From: Synaphobranchus kaupii
Taxonomy: Eukaryota > Chordata > Actinopteri > Anguilliformes > Synaphobranchidae
Assembly: GCA_029718625.1 (NCBI GenBank)
Contig: CM056395.1
Location: 23,158,139-23,222,138 of the forward strand
DNA: 64,000 nt
Direction of reading: 5' to 3'
Within the stretch, counting starts at the first letter, position 1, and every line of letters starts with the position of its first letter. Made by a program: the position numbers and the translations under genes. The notes beneath the pieces are model-generated. The model was not told where the DNA came from. It saw nothing but the letters and a program-made list of their open reading frames with translations, and did no database searches. This document shows positions 46,722 through 58,500 of this stretch, one piece after another.

Positions 46722-47576
46722 CAGTTTTTCTCAATCGCTTGGATGCATTTCTTGAAACTCTAACCACATTCCCAAAACTCTAAGTGCAATCCCCAAAACA
46801 GTAAAATAATTTTTCATAACACTATACCACCCGTTCAAAAGAAACTATAACAATCAAAATGATAACCACATGCGTCAAAAGACACTGAGTCAGTCAATCG
46901 CTACAACAATGTCACCAAATGTATAGCACCTTCTGATCATTGCGTAAACCCTGACACTCAAAATGCAAAGTATTTGCATCAAAACTGGACAGATATTGTG
47001 TACATAGTGTTGCTGTCAATGTAAAACAATTCCTGGACACACAAATTACGAGAAAAAACATGTTTATTATGTATCTTTTTCATCTATAGTATGGTTGTTT
47101 TACTTTTTTATTTTGTATTTTTTGTTTTTCACTGCTGCACAACCAATTGTCCCTCTGGGGACACTGCTTCTTGCTCCATTTTTTTGCACTGGAACCCTTA
47201 GCATTTATATATGTTTGTGAGTATTGTGTTCACAATTTGGGATGGAATTGACAGCATGTGTTCTCCGTTACTCTTCAAATGTGTGAAGGGAAGTTACTCA
47301 CTCCAATCACCCATCATGCTGGCCTTATCTTTTGTATAAACACAATGCTCATTATACATAGTATTTTGCATATCTGTTTTGACTGGAATGTCGATTGGAA
47401 TGAGGATTGCATCTACACTATGACAACTGCGTTTAGTGTTTTGCATTCTGTGTGAACACAATGAGAAGTGAAATAGTGTATTGGCCAATTGCCTTAATGG
47501 TGTGGGGTTTTGAGGCACTGTTAAGAGAATGAGGTTAGAGTTTCCAGAAATGCATCCAAGCGATTGAGAAAAACTG
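46722..47576 (-). mobile_element. TA-flanked DNA transposon, copy 2, inverted
   Basis: 855 bp, in reverse orientation to 45447-46374 and alignable over the whole length, with a deletion of about 70 bp near 47370. Ends CAGTTTTTCTCAATCGCTTG / CGATTGAGAAAAACTG, with TA on both sides (46720-46721, 47577-47578). Together the two copies form an inverted repeat with a 347-bp spacer. Confidence 0.82.
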
Positions 47577-47975
47577 TAAAACTCTGTAGGCTATGGGTCC
47601 CTCTGCACATTCAGTAACTGGTGTCCAGTGGTGAATTTCTTCTGGATAAAGGATCCTGATTGGCCCTGCCCCTACCCCTCTGGCCAATCAAATAGCAAAG
47701 CAGGGTGGTGCAGATCATGTGTGCAGTGCACACCACCATTTCATGGATACGAGAGCTGAACACCACGGCCATGACACAGTCAACCATTGTCCTTAATATT
47801 TATTCAAATGTAAATGCATATGTTTAGTTATTTTCTTCACTAACATTTTGGTGAGTTTTGGTGAATCCTGAACTTGCTAAACTGTGTTCATAAAACGTTA
47901 AATGCCCAGCTCTTCACTGCAGTGTGAGAAAGCACTAGAACCAGCACCATCTACCTAGATGCCGGTTCAGCACTT

Positions 47976-48262
47976 TCTAGAAAGGTCAAAGCCACTCTTT
48001 TGACCTTCTCCGGTAAGGTCAAAGCCACTCTTTTGACCTTCTCCGGTAAGGTCTAAGCCACTCATTTGACCTTCTCCATTAAGGTCAAAGCCACTCTTTT
48101 GACCTTCTCCGGTAAGGTCAAAGCCACTCTTTTGACCTTCTCCGGTAAGGTCAAAGCCACTCTTTTGACCTTCTCCGGTAAGGTCAAAGCCACTCTTTTG
48201 ACCTTCTCCGGTAAGGTCAAAGCCACTCTTTTGACCTTCTCTGGTAAGGTCAAAGTCACTCA
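47976..48262. repeat. Minisatellite, 33-bp unit, about 8.5 copies, nuclear-receptor half-sites
   Basis: The unit is AAGGTCAAAGCCACTCTTTT, GACCTTCTCCGGT. Each unit has a perfect 9-bp inverted repeat, AAGGTCAAA and TTTGACCTT, around an 8-nt loop. AGGTCA/TGACCT is the nuclear-receptor half-site, so there are about 16 half-sites in 290 bp. Confidence 0.95.
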
Positions 48263-49823
48263 TCTGTGATCCTTTGAAATCGAAGCGGGCATCACATATT
48301 TATACACATGGTCTAATTGTTCTCAATTTCCTGATCAGTAAGAGATTATGAGGAGATTTGTTTGAGGTTTTTTACATTTTAAAGGGGATTAATAAAGTGG
48401 TCTGGAGAAGATATTTAAAAGTTGCGTTCTGTCAGGAATTGGTGGAAATAAGGTCAAATTCGAGCAGATACAAAAAGTATTTTTCACACCATGAATAATG
48501 CATGGAATAGCTTACAAAGCCTTGCCTTGCACAGTGCTGGATATGGTCTAGACAGTAAAATGATGAGCATAGATGGGTTGAATGGCCTGTTCGCATTATT
48601 AAATATTCTTATGATCTTATATGAAAAAAGGAAATTCCCTGTCCATGACCGATCTTGTCTGTGAGATGCATCTTCAAATCACAAAAACTACAAAAAAGCG
48701 TTTATTTAACATAGGATTGAACTAAACAGCTGTATTAAAAAAATGAACAAAAAAAAAATTCAGGAGACTCCATTTTATGCACTACTAATGAATAGAATCA
48801 GTCAAATTGCAAATTACATAATTTTGTATTAATCTCTTCAGTATTCAGTTGCTCAACATTATGTTATTAAATAAAGGTCATAAAGCCATCACAGTTTGGA
48901 AACATTGTGATATGAAATCATACGGAAATATGCATTATTACCCACAGTAATGCTGAAAGCATGTTATATCTGTCTTCTTTTCAATTAAAATTAAAAACTA
49001 AAATATACAGCCAAATATCAACCTCCAAAAATGGAGATGACTGCATGTCCTTCACAAGCCTTTGGTGTGCTTCACAAGTGCCATGTCCTTCACAGACTGA
49101 CTGATTGGTTACTGCAGTAAATAAGATTTTTACCAAAACAACTCATTGGTGGGGGTGTAGCGACTGGCTGTCAGGGCCAGGTCGGGGCAATTCCTGCTAC
49201 GTGTGTGTAAATCTCTTAACTGCTTTCTTTCTTGTACAGGCGGCAGGAGAAAATGAAATAAGCGGGCCAATTTGTGCATCCGCATTTGATCGGTTTGAAT
49301 ACAGAATACTAACCCATCCATCAAGAAGAGGGGAGGAGATGGGGCGTTGACATACGTGCGTAGAAACAGGTTTTCACCCAGTCCCACATTAGGGATGGGG
49401 GCGGGGCTTCTGGGCGAAACACAGCTTGAACTTTCACCTTTGTGTGGCAGCGGAAAAATGCGGTGGCAGCTCTTAGATGTTTTTTGTTGTTGTTGTTTTT
49501 ACTATAGGACTTACAATGATTTATCAAATGGATAGTCGGCTTTAGAACTAAAAAAAAAAGTGATTTAGTGTATATTACCCCTTTAAAGTCAGACAAAATG
49601 TTCAACGCATCTGAATATTTCAAGCTTGCCTGCACTATTAAAACTAACTTGAAATATTCAGAGCTGTAATTGAACGTTTCCTGAGGATAAGTGTTGAATA
49701 TTTAAGGCCCGTTCCATTAGAGCTCTTTGAATGGTAAATGGGGAGCATGTTTTCTGGGTTTATTTGACCCAGGATTCTGTGAGCATTGACTCTAATGTGA
49801 GACGGAAATGTATCATCCTCAAC

Positions 49824-50030
49824 GAAGAAACTGGTGGTATGGTCGGCCCTTTTTCAAAGGAAACTGGTGGTATGGTCGGCCCTTTTTCAAAGGAAACTGG
49901 TGGTATGGTCGGCCCTTTTTCAAAGGAAACTGGTGGTATGGTCGGCCCTTTTTCAAAGGAAACTGGTGGTATGGTCGGCCCTTTTTCAAAGGAAACTGGT
50001 GGTATGGTCGGCCCTTTTTCAAAGGAAGCA
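49824..50030. repeat. Minisatellite, 33-bp unit, 6 copies
   Basis: GAAACTGGTGGTATGGTCGG and CCCTTTTTCAAAG, with the copies almost identical, so probably recent. Open in three frames. Confidence 0.96.
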
Positions 50031-50914
50031 GATAAAAATGTGCCATTGCATTTCTAGCAGTTTCCTTGTTGAATGGAGAAGAACACAGAGTTATATCTCT
50101 TATGTAAATCAGCGTGGGTCAGGAAAGTGGACTGATTCAATCTGATTGAATCGCTCCAACTATTCATATAAAGGAAATCCTCCAGATTACGAAAAATGGC
50201 ATCAATGCATCTCTTCTATAAAACAGGTTTAGTGGGAAAAGTGTTGTTCCATATGTACACATCTCCTAAATATCTCAGGCATGCAGTTAAATGCAAACGC
50301 TGAGACAGGACACCTAGTGATGTCCATGAGTCATAGACTCCATGCAGTCATCAAATGTGAGGGGTACGCAACTGAATATTGACTTAATTTGTCCCAATAC
50401 CTATGCTGACTTTGAAAAGGGCAAATGACTCATTGAATGGCATTATTGTAATATATTTTAAAAAACGCATTAAATAAATGCATAAAGACATTGTGAATTT
50501 TGCCTCATAGTCATTGTAGGATTTTAAATACAAATGTAATTAGTAGAGGGCAAAAAGAACAATTTGACGCAACTGCTCCGACCCTTCTCCATTTAACTGT
50601 ATTTTAGCACAGCCTGGCGCCCCATTGCAGTGCTATTGATTTGCCAATAATACAAAGATAAAATTGTTTCCAGTGAGAAGCATCTCCATCCAACTCAATA
50701 CGCCTGTTGTTGTAATAGCAATTACAGCTAAGGTTTTCTAAAGAAAACTCAAACTCAAAACCTCTTTAGCAGTAGAAGTGGGAACAAATGAAAGGCCTTA
50801 ATTAGGTGAACATACATCCATGTGAGTCCTGCCCCAGATTATTGAAGATTAACATTCATATTCATAATTTGGCTCTTAGACCTGGGATTTTTGTTTTAGC
50901 CCCTCCTCCCCCTC

Positions 50915-51180
50915 CATGTTGTTTTCTTGTGCATAGGGGATATCTGCTCTCTGATTGGGTATCTCGAGCCATGTTGTCTTGTGCATAGGGGATATCAGCT
51001 CTCTGATTGGGTGTCTCAAGCTTTGTTGTCTTCTGCATAGGGGATATCTGCTCTCTGATTGGGTGTCTCGAGCCTTGCTGTCTTGTACATAGGGGATATC
51101 AGCTCTCTGATTGGGTGTCTCAAGCCTTGTTGTCTTGTGCATAGGGGATATCAGCTCTCTGATTGGGTGTCTTGAGCCAA
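50915..51180. repeat. Minisatellite, 52-bp unit, 5 copies
   Basis: GTTGTCTTGTGCATAGGGGA, TATCAGCTCTCTGATTGGGT, GTCTCAAGCCTT. The adjoining minus-strand segment to 51550 has short open frames in shifting registers that I could not assign. Confidence 0.93.
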
Positions 51181-52392
51181 AATAATCACTGTCAGCTTCC
51201 TCTTCCATTGCAGTTGATCCTAAAGTCCTTGTGGAAGGTGCTGGAAGCAGACTGACGAGAGGCATTTCCTGAAGGGAATGCTTGATTTATGGGGTATTCA
51301 GGAGTCCAGGACTCACTCAGGGCAGCGGCGTGGACATTACGCTTCTTTTCTCTTCGAAGACAATATTTGAGCCTCTTCTGAAGCTTGTCTAAGGTCATCA
51401 TCCTGCACTTTAAAAGGTTCCTCTGGTCTTGGGAAGGAAAGGGATCCATTCCAGATCATCTCGATTAGAAGTGAAAGTGTTTGCTTGCGCCTTTGTGAGT
51501 GCATCGATTTCCACCGAAATTTATCACCCACACCTCCTGAAGGGAACAACAGCAGGTGCTGAAAAACCCAAACTGCTGTGGTTTGAGGGCATGTTGGGGG
51601 AAAAAAGGACTACAACTGCCAATAGGTGAGTGGAGCTAAATTACAAGTTGAGGGAGAAAGACTGTTTACTGTCTGCACTGTTAAAAAGGAAGTCAGGACC
51701 AGGGCAGGCTTTTAATTGTATAAAGTCAGGGACACAGTGAAAAGTGCTCAAGGTGAAATGAAAGTGCTCAAGGTCAAAGAAACTCTCTCACCCTCAACTT
51801 ATCTCCACGCACCTGTTTCCAACTGAAGCTTTTTTTTACAGCCTCAGAGTGCAGCAGTTTCTTCCTCTGTTTTTGAAAAAATGATTTGAAACGGCTTAAA
51901 AGCAATATAATTTTCACCAGTATTCAGAGGACAAATATTGATAAAATGGGCCTCTATGTTTTGGTTAATGACAGGTTTTGTGATCTACAGGGAAGTTTTC
52001 AAAAACCTTTTCACCAGCATCTAAGCACTTAAAAGAATTTTAGACAGAGCGACTGTGCAGCACATTCTGCAGGCTGGCCAACTGTCACCTCGTATATAAA
52101 TCCTGCAGGTTCACCTCCCCAACATGGCGCTTTCTGCTCTGTGATCCTATCTCTGTCTGTGGCCCTCGCTGCCTTTTATTTATTTGTCTGAATAAAGAGG
52201 AAAAACACAGAGGGTGTGCTGTCTACCCTCCTTAAAAACTATTTTCACATAGTACGTCTCACTCAGGTCTAATCACGATTGCAAAATGCAGGTATGTTGC
52301 AGTCCACAGAAAATTGTTTGGTTCAAATTGGTGAATCACTGACTCTGACTGCATATGATAGCCCCGCCTATTTTTGGTTTAATTAGGCCACA

Positions 52393-52740
52393 TGGGGGGG
52401 TTAAGTGTAGCAAAATGATTAGTGAACTGGGTTGGAACCCAGAGGTTGCAGGTTTGAATGCCAGGTCGGACACTGCCGTTGTACCCTTGAGTAAGAGTAC
52501 TTAACCTGCATTACTTCAGTATGTATGCTGTACACTGCCGTTGTACCCTTGAGTAAGAGTACTTAACCTGAATTACTTCAGTATGTATGCTGTACACTGC
52601 CGTTGTGCCCTTGAGTAAGAGTACTTAACCTGCATTACTTCAGTATGTATGCTGTACACTGCCGTTGTGCCCTTGAGTAAGAGTACTTAACCTGCATTAC
52701 TTCAGTATGTAAGTATGCTGTACAAATGGGAACCGCGTTT
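52393..52740 (+). mobile_element. tRNA-derived SINE with internally amplified body
   Basis: Box A-like TGTAGCAAAATG (52406-52417) and box B-like GGTTTGAATGCC (52451-52462) lie about 34 bp apart, as in tRNA-derived SINEs. The region reads AACCCAGAGGTTGCAGG, as in a common fish SINE. After the head, a 62-bp body segment (CACTGCCGTTGTACCCTTGA ... CAGTATGTATGCTGTA) is repeated about four times in tandem. The usual 3' tail is not evident. Confidence 0.8.
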
Positions 52741-53261
52741 AATTTTTAAAAAAAGGGTCCCCGAGACCAGGCCTGTATCAGGGCGGTCCTACACTGCCAG
52801 CGCGTGTACGATACCGCCGTTAAATATTCATGCCGCCGGCCTTTTAAGAGGATGATGCCGGTGGTTTCCGCGCTCCGTCCGATCGATCCCAGCCTGAAGC
52901 TCCCGCCGCTTTATGGAGCGGGCTTTTAAAAGGTCCTCCCCCTCACCCCTGGCCCCGCCCCCTCTCTCGGAACCCTCCCCCCAGCTCACAGACAAACCCT
53001 GGGGTGTCAGGCCATGGGGGGGTCAGGAGGCTGGGGGCGTAAACAAGGCCCTGCTCCCCTCGTCTCTTACCCCCAAAGCGTCTGAACGTGCCAGAGCGCG
53101 GCCTGTACCGATTCCAGAGAAAACATGGTTATAAACGTGGGAGAGACAGACTCGGGAAGACCCCCCCAACATACTGCAGTCTGTGTGAACGCTTCCACTT
53201 GTCTGGGGTCAATGGAATTAAGGACAACAGGGATCCAAGCGCTACACTTTGCACAGCTGGC

Positions 53262-54222
53262 AGTGAGCATTATCAGTACACTTTACTGTACAAGCATTAT
53301 CAGTACACTTTACTGTACAAGCATTATCAGTACACTTTACTGTACAAGCATTATCAGTACACTCTACTGTACAAGCATTATCAGTACACTCTACTGTACA
53401 AGCATTATCAGTACACTCTACTGTACAAGCATTATCAGTACACTCTACTGTACAAGCATTATCAGTACACTCTACTGTACAAGCATTATCAGTCCACTTT
53501 ACTGTACAAGCATTATCAGTACACTCTACTGTACAAGCATTATCAGTACACTCTACTGTACAAGCATTATCAGTACACTTTACTGTACAAGCATTATCAG
53601 TACACTTTACTGTACAAGCATTATCAGTCCACTCTACTGTACAAGCATTATCAGTACACTCTACTGTACAAGCATTATCAGTACACTCTACTGTACAAGC
53701 ATTATCAGTACACTCTACTGTACAAGCATTATCAGTACACTCTACTGTACAAGCATTATCAGTCCACTTTACTGTACAAGCATTATCAGTACACTCTACT
53801 GTACAAGCATTATCAGTACACTCTACTGTACAAGCATTATCAGTACACTCTACTGTACAAGCATTATCAGTACACTTTACTGTACAAGCATTATCAGTAC
53901 ACTCTACTGTACAAGCATTATCAGTACACTCTACTGTACAAGCATTATCAGTACACTCTACTGTACAAGCATTATCAGTACACTTTACTGTACAAGCATT
54001 ATCAGTACACTCTACTGTACAAGCATTATCAGTACACTTTACTGTACAAGCATTATCAGTACACTCTACTGTACAAGCATTATCAGTACACTCTACTGTA
54101 CAAGCATTATCAGTACACTTTACTGTACAAGCATTATCAGTACACTCTACTGTACAAGCATTATCAGTACACTTTACTGTACAAGCATTATCAGTACACT
54201 CTACTGTACAAGCATTATTTGA
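53262..54222. repeat. Minisatellite, 27-bp unit, about 35 copies
   Basis: AGCATTATCAGTACACTCTA and CTGTACA. Each unit has inverted arms CAGTA/TACTG around CACTC or CACTT, and a TGTACA palindrome. Four units carry CAGTCCAC, breaking the arm. The period is a multiple of 3, so 365-390-codon frames result. Confidence 0.96.
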
Positions 54223-54366
54223 GAAGAGCCCGGAATTCCTCCCTCGTCCCTCAAAAATGAGCGGCCAAATGAACTGCAGACCTTACGCGGTCTCCTCCCC
54301 CTTTCCTTCTGAATGCATCATAAACAGGGCCCCATAAGCGCCTGCCATAACAAATGCATGGAAACT

Positions 54367-54384
54367 GGGGGGGGGGGGGGGGGG
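54367..54384. repeat. Poly-G run
   Basis: About 18 G after GGAAACT. Confidence 0.85.
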
Positions 54385-54611
54385 CATTCTGGGTAATATT
54401 TCATAAAGGCAGAGGTTCTGGAACTTTCTTTACTCTCCCGCTTGTGTGTAAATCCTCTTAAGCGGCGGGATTATTTCTCCCTCCCCTACTGGGCTCCGCG
54501 CTGCAGGAGTGGCCCGCGCGTTTCCATAACGATAAACGCCACCTGACCACCGACCCCCCCAACGACTCTAGGTGCGGGGCTGGTCGAGCGTGAGAGACAT
54601 GCGTTACAAAT

Positions 54612-54753
54612 CGTTCACCTTCCTCCACCTTCCTCAATCGCTCACCTTCCTCAATCGCTCACCTTCCTCAATCGCTCACCTTCCTCAATCGCTCACCTTC
54701 CTCAATCGCTCACCTTCCTCAATCGCTCACCTTCCTCAATCGCTCACCTTCCT
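54612..54753. repeat. 17-bp tandem repeat, about 8 copies
   Basis: CTCACCTTCCTCAATCG repeated with almost no change. Confidence 0.95.
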
Positions 54754-54808
54754 ACGGACAACAAAGAACGGGCTCCCGCGGTTTACATCTTCTGCCTGAG
54801 ACTCTGTG

Positions 54809-54938
54809 AGGTCACAGATACGTGATTAGAGTGTTCTTAACTGAACACTCGATTGCTGATGTAACAATCACTACTGGTAACTGAAAGCGATGGAGTTCTA
54901 GAACACTGACGTATTAAAAAAAAAAACATTCCAAACCA
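54809..54938 (-). repeat. Dispersed 130-bp family, copy 5 (full length)
   Basis: Reverse orientation. Hairpin arms ATTAGAGTGTTC and GAACACTCGAT, then GATGTAACAATCACTACTGG, TGGAGTTCTAGAACACTGAC and an A-run with CATTCC. Confidence 0.8.
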
Positions 54939-55663
54939 TCTACTCTTCAAAGGGATAACTGGACCAGAATGTGGCAGGAAGGAGGAGAGAGAGAGAGAGG
55001 CAGAGAGAGTTGGGGCAAAAAGGATCGCTCGTAGCTTTATTGACTTAAAAAGACATTTTAGTCTCTTTAGAACAAGTTTACTGCAAAGTCATTTGGACAC
55101 AGTGAAAGGGAGAGAGCGTGCGATGTGGTTAAATGCACGGATGCCGACAGTTGCTCACACCGTCAGATGACGTGAAGCGGGGGTGATCCTGGGAGTCTAA
55201 AACCGTTCAGTATATTTGCATTGACGAGCTGGAGGTGCTTTTAAGAAATCTGCAGTCTAAAGACTGATACTTAAACTACAGACAAGTCAAACTTACAGAA
55301 CCATCAGAATGCACTTTTGGCAACACCGCCCAGGAGCCCAGCTTGAATTATACCCACCTGCCGCTAATAGACTCCCAGGGAAGATTTAGCATCGCATTAA
55401 TGGAAACAAAGCGCTAAGAGCTGTCCTCTGCTATAAAAAGTACATTTGAAACAATAAATACAGCAGCTGTAATTTGGCTGGAACAGGAACACTAGCAGTG
55501 TTATTTAGCTCATTCCGCAGGCCGGGTGCTTTATTGCCAATTTTTTATTTATCCATTTTCCAGATGGTCTTATTCAGGGCGACTTACGGGACCACCAAGA
55601 CGGGACGGACGAATACTGTGAATATTGTGCATAAAGTGAGTATATTAGAAGAGTTGCAGGAAC

Positions 55664-55695
55664 TGAGTGTGTGTGTGTGTGTGTGAGAGAGAGAT

Positions 55696-55734
<39 letters not shown>

Positions 55735-55788
55735 TGTGTGTGTGTGTGTGTGTCTGTATGTGTGTGTGTGTCTGTGTGTGTGTCTGTA

Positions 55789-55877
<89 letters not shown>

Positions 55878-55878
55878 A
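55664..55878. repeat. (GT)n microsatellite
   Basis: About 215 bp of GT with GAGAGAGA, TCTGTATG and TATG breaks. Confidence 0.96.
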
Positions 55879-56165
55879 CAGAGCAGAGTGTAATGCACAT
55901 AGTGAAGCATCAAACCAAACAGTGGCGATATGAAACGTAGCCAACAACACACTAGCGTGCGCTAACTCCAGAAATGATCATAAGGAAAAAATTTTCCAGC
56001 CATGAAGCATTAATAATTTCCCAGGCCAGAAGCACAACGGTAACCTCAGGAGTAACGTGAGAGGAACCATAAAATATATCATTTAAAGCACACTGGAGTC
56101 CACAGTTGTTAAAAGTGACCTATAACACTACGTCATATTCCACCGTGCAGGGAACTAAGAGGGGG

Positions 56166-56827
56166 GACTCAGAGATATAGGAACCAGGACTTTGTCTAAA
56201 TAGTTTTGAGTCTGCATTGCAAACTAAGAACAGAAAAACATGACAATGAGAGCAGGGCATTTTAACCCAGCTTGGCTCATCAGATTACCCACCATCTAGA
56301 GCAGGGCTTCCCAACCCTGCTCCTGGAGATCTACTGTCCTGCAGGTTTTCACTCCAACCCTAACAAAGCACACCTGTTTTAACAGCGTGAGATCTAGTTC
56401 AGCTGCTAATTAGTAGAATCTGGTGTGCCAAATTAGGGTTGAAATGAATACCTAGACAGAGGATGGTAGATCTCCAGGAACAGGGTTGGGCAGCCCTGAT
56501 CTAGAGCATGGATATTCAAATCCGGACCTCAAATCCAAACCCGGCACTGGTTTTCTTTCTCCCAGGTAATTAACTGAAGAGATAGTGCGACTGATTGGCC
56601 AGATTCACACCTGAGCCCCAGGTAAAGGGGGGGGGGGGGAACTCAGAGATATAGGAACCAGGACTTTGTCTAAATAGTTTTGAGTCTGCATTGCAAACTA
56701 AGAACAGAAAAACATGACAATGAGAGCAGGGCATTTTAACCCAGCTTGGCTCATCAGATTACCCACCATCTAGAGCAACTGATTGGCCAGATTCACACCT
56801 GAGCCCCAGGTAAAGGGGGGGGGGGGC
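56166..56827. repeat. Local segmental duplication, two diverged units
   Basis: ACTCAGAGATATAGGAACCA to ACCACCATCTAGAGCA is present at 56168-56303 and again at 56641-56776. ACTGATTGGCCAGATTCACA to a G-run is present at 56589-56637 and 56777-56827. Unit 1 carries a MITE and about 85 extra bp that unit 2 lacks. Confidence 0.88.
56302..56498. mobile_element. hAT-type MITE with 8-bp target duplication
   Basis: 197 bp. Inverted ends CAGGGCTTCCCAACCCTG and CAGGGTTGGGCAGCCCTG, with GGAGATCTAC/GTAGATCTCC inside. Flanked by perfect ATCTAGAG at 56294-56301 and 56499-56506. The interior (CTAATTAGTAGAATCTGGTG) matches a very common fish MITE. The duplicated unit at 56760-56776 shows the empty site. Confidence 0.9.
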
Positions 56828-57348
56828 AGCTCTCTGAGTAACAGGGATCTAGAGTATCTACCCTGGTGTCAAGCCTGGGCTGGAAGGTCGTTGTTCTTGG
56901 TACATGCCCTGGAACTCTATCCTACGCATCGCCAAGCAGCAGGATACTATGAGTCACGTGGCTGATCTGATTGGTGCAGGGGCCTGATTCTAATGAATTT
57001 GTTTAACTTATCCAGAGCAACAAAAATTAGATTTTTTTCAACATATCCATTTATATAGCTGGCCATCTTCTGAAGCTATTAGACGCCTGCTGGGTTCCTA
57101 CAGCCGTCTCCTTCCCTTCCTCACCATGATAATCCCGCCAAATCCCTGCATTCAGTTTTCTACACAAACAAATGGCAATATAAAGCCAAATAATGCACGA
57201 AGGACTCAATCATTCAAACATCCATCCACAGATTTGTTTAGTATACACAGTCTATATACAGTATATACTGTACGTATATATACACACCCACTCACCTGAA
57301 ATATTTCAATTCTAAATATCAAATTTTTTCCTGTCTCCCACTAAACTA

Positions 57349-58267
57349 CAGATCCTTTCCAAAAAATTTGAATATCATGGAAAAGTTGTTCTTTTTCCGT
57401 AATTCCATTCAAAAAGTGAAACTTTCATAGATTATAGATTCATTACACACAAAGTGAAATATTTCTAGCCTTTATTTGTTTCATTTTTCATAATTTTGGC
57501 TTACAGCTCCAGAAAACCCCCAAAACAGTATTTCAAGAAATTAGAATAGTGTGTCGAAAATCAGCATTTACTTCAGTTATTTCAGAGAATGAGTGGAGTG
57601 GCTTGACTCGAGGAATCCGACAGTTGTAGCCCATGTCCCGGATACGTCTGTACATGGTGGTTTTTTGAAGCACAGACTCCAGCCTCAGTCCACTCCCTCT
57701 GCATCTCCGCCAAATTTTGGAATCGTCTTTGCTTGACAATCCGCTGAAGCCTACGGTCATCTCTTTTGCTTGTGCACCTTCTCCTGCCACATTTTTCCCT
57801 TCCACTAAACTTTCTATTGATATGCTTGGACACTGCACTCTGTGAACAGCCAGCCTCCTTAGCGATGACCTTTTGTGGCTTACCCATCTTCTGGAGGGTG
57901 TCAATGATGGTCTTCTGGCCAATTGTCAAGTCTGCAGTCTTCCCCATACTGAACCAAACTGAGATAAACTTTGCAGGTGTTTTGAGTAAATTAGATGATA
58001 GTGTGACACTCAGTCTAAAACATTCATTCTCTGAAATAACTGAAGTAAATGCTGATTTTCGACACACTATTCTAATTTCTTAAAATACTGTTTTGGGGGT
58101 TTTCTGGAGCTGTAAGCCAAAATTATGAAAAATGAAACAAATAAAGGCTAGAAATATTTCACTTTGTGTGTAATGAATCTATAATCTATGAAAGTTTCAC
58201 TTTTTGAATGGAATTATGGAAAAAAAACAATTTTTCCATGATATTCTAATTTTTTGGAAAGGATCTG
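57349..58267 (-). mobile_element. Tc1-like transposon, long inverted repeats, truncated transposase
   Basis: TA lies on both sides (57347-57348, 58268-58269). The ends CAGATCCTTTCC / GGAAAGGATCTG continue into inverted repeats of about 240 bp (to GTTATTTCAGAGAATG and its mirror). Inside, on the minus strand, is the N-terminal part of a Tc1 transposase: start MGKTADLTIGQK, helix-turn-helix KVIAKEAGCSQSAVSKHINR, basic GREKCGRRRCTSKRDDR, then NLAEMQREWTEAG. A frameshift follows before TTMYRRIRDMGYNCRIPRVK, and then the right repeat begins. The DDE catalytic domain is missing, so it is non-autonomous. Confidence 0.9.
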
Positions 58268-58500
58268 TATATTTCAATGTTTCAGTTGGAGGTCGAGCGT
58301 CCCATGAACTAGCAGGAATCAGCCAGGACCACCTGAGGGACAGAGTGTGACCCCTGGAGCAGAGAGAGGGGGGTGGGGGGGAGCAAGGGAACCTTTTACT
58401 CATCCAAAAAGAGAGGGCTCTTTTGTGCATCTTTTTAAGGATAAAATGACAGGCTATAATTCTGTATTAATTTAGAGAAACTCATTCCAAACTATCAAAG

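Noticed and set aside
51192..51549. Minus-strand frames with basic, DNA-binding-like composition
   Set aside because: Short frames in shifting registers next to a 52-bp minisatellite; no domain recognised and no consistent frame. Left as unassigned.
53088..54260. 390-codon frame with HYQYTLLYK repeats
   Set aside because: Product of the 27-bp minisatellite, with no conserved flanks. Shadow frames exist in other registers too.
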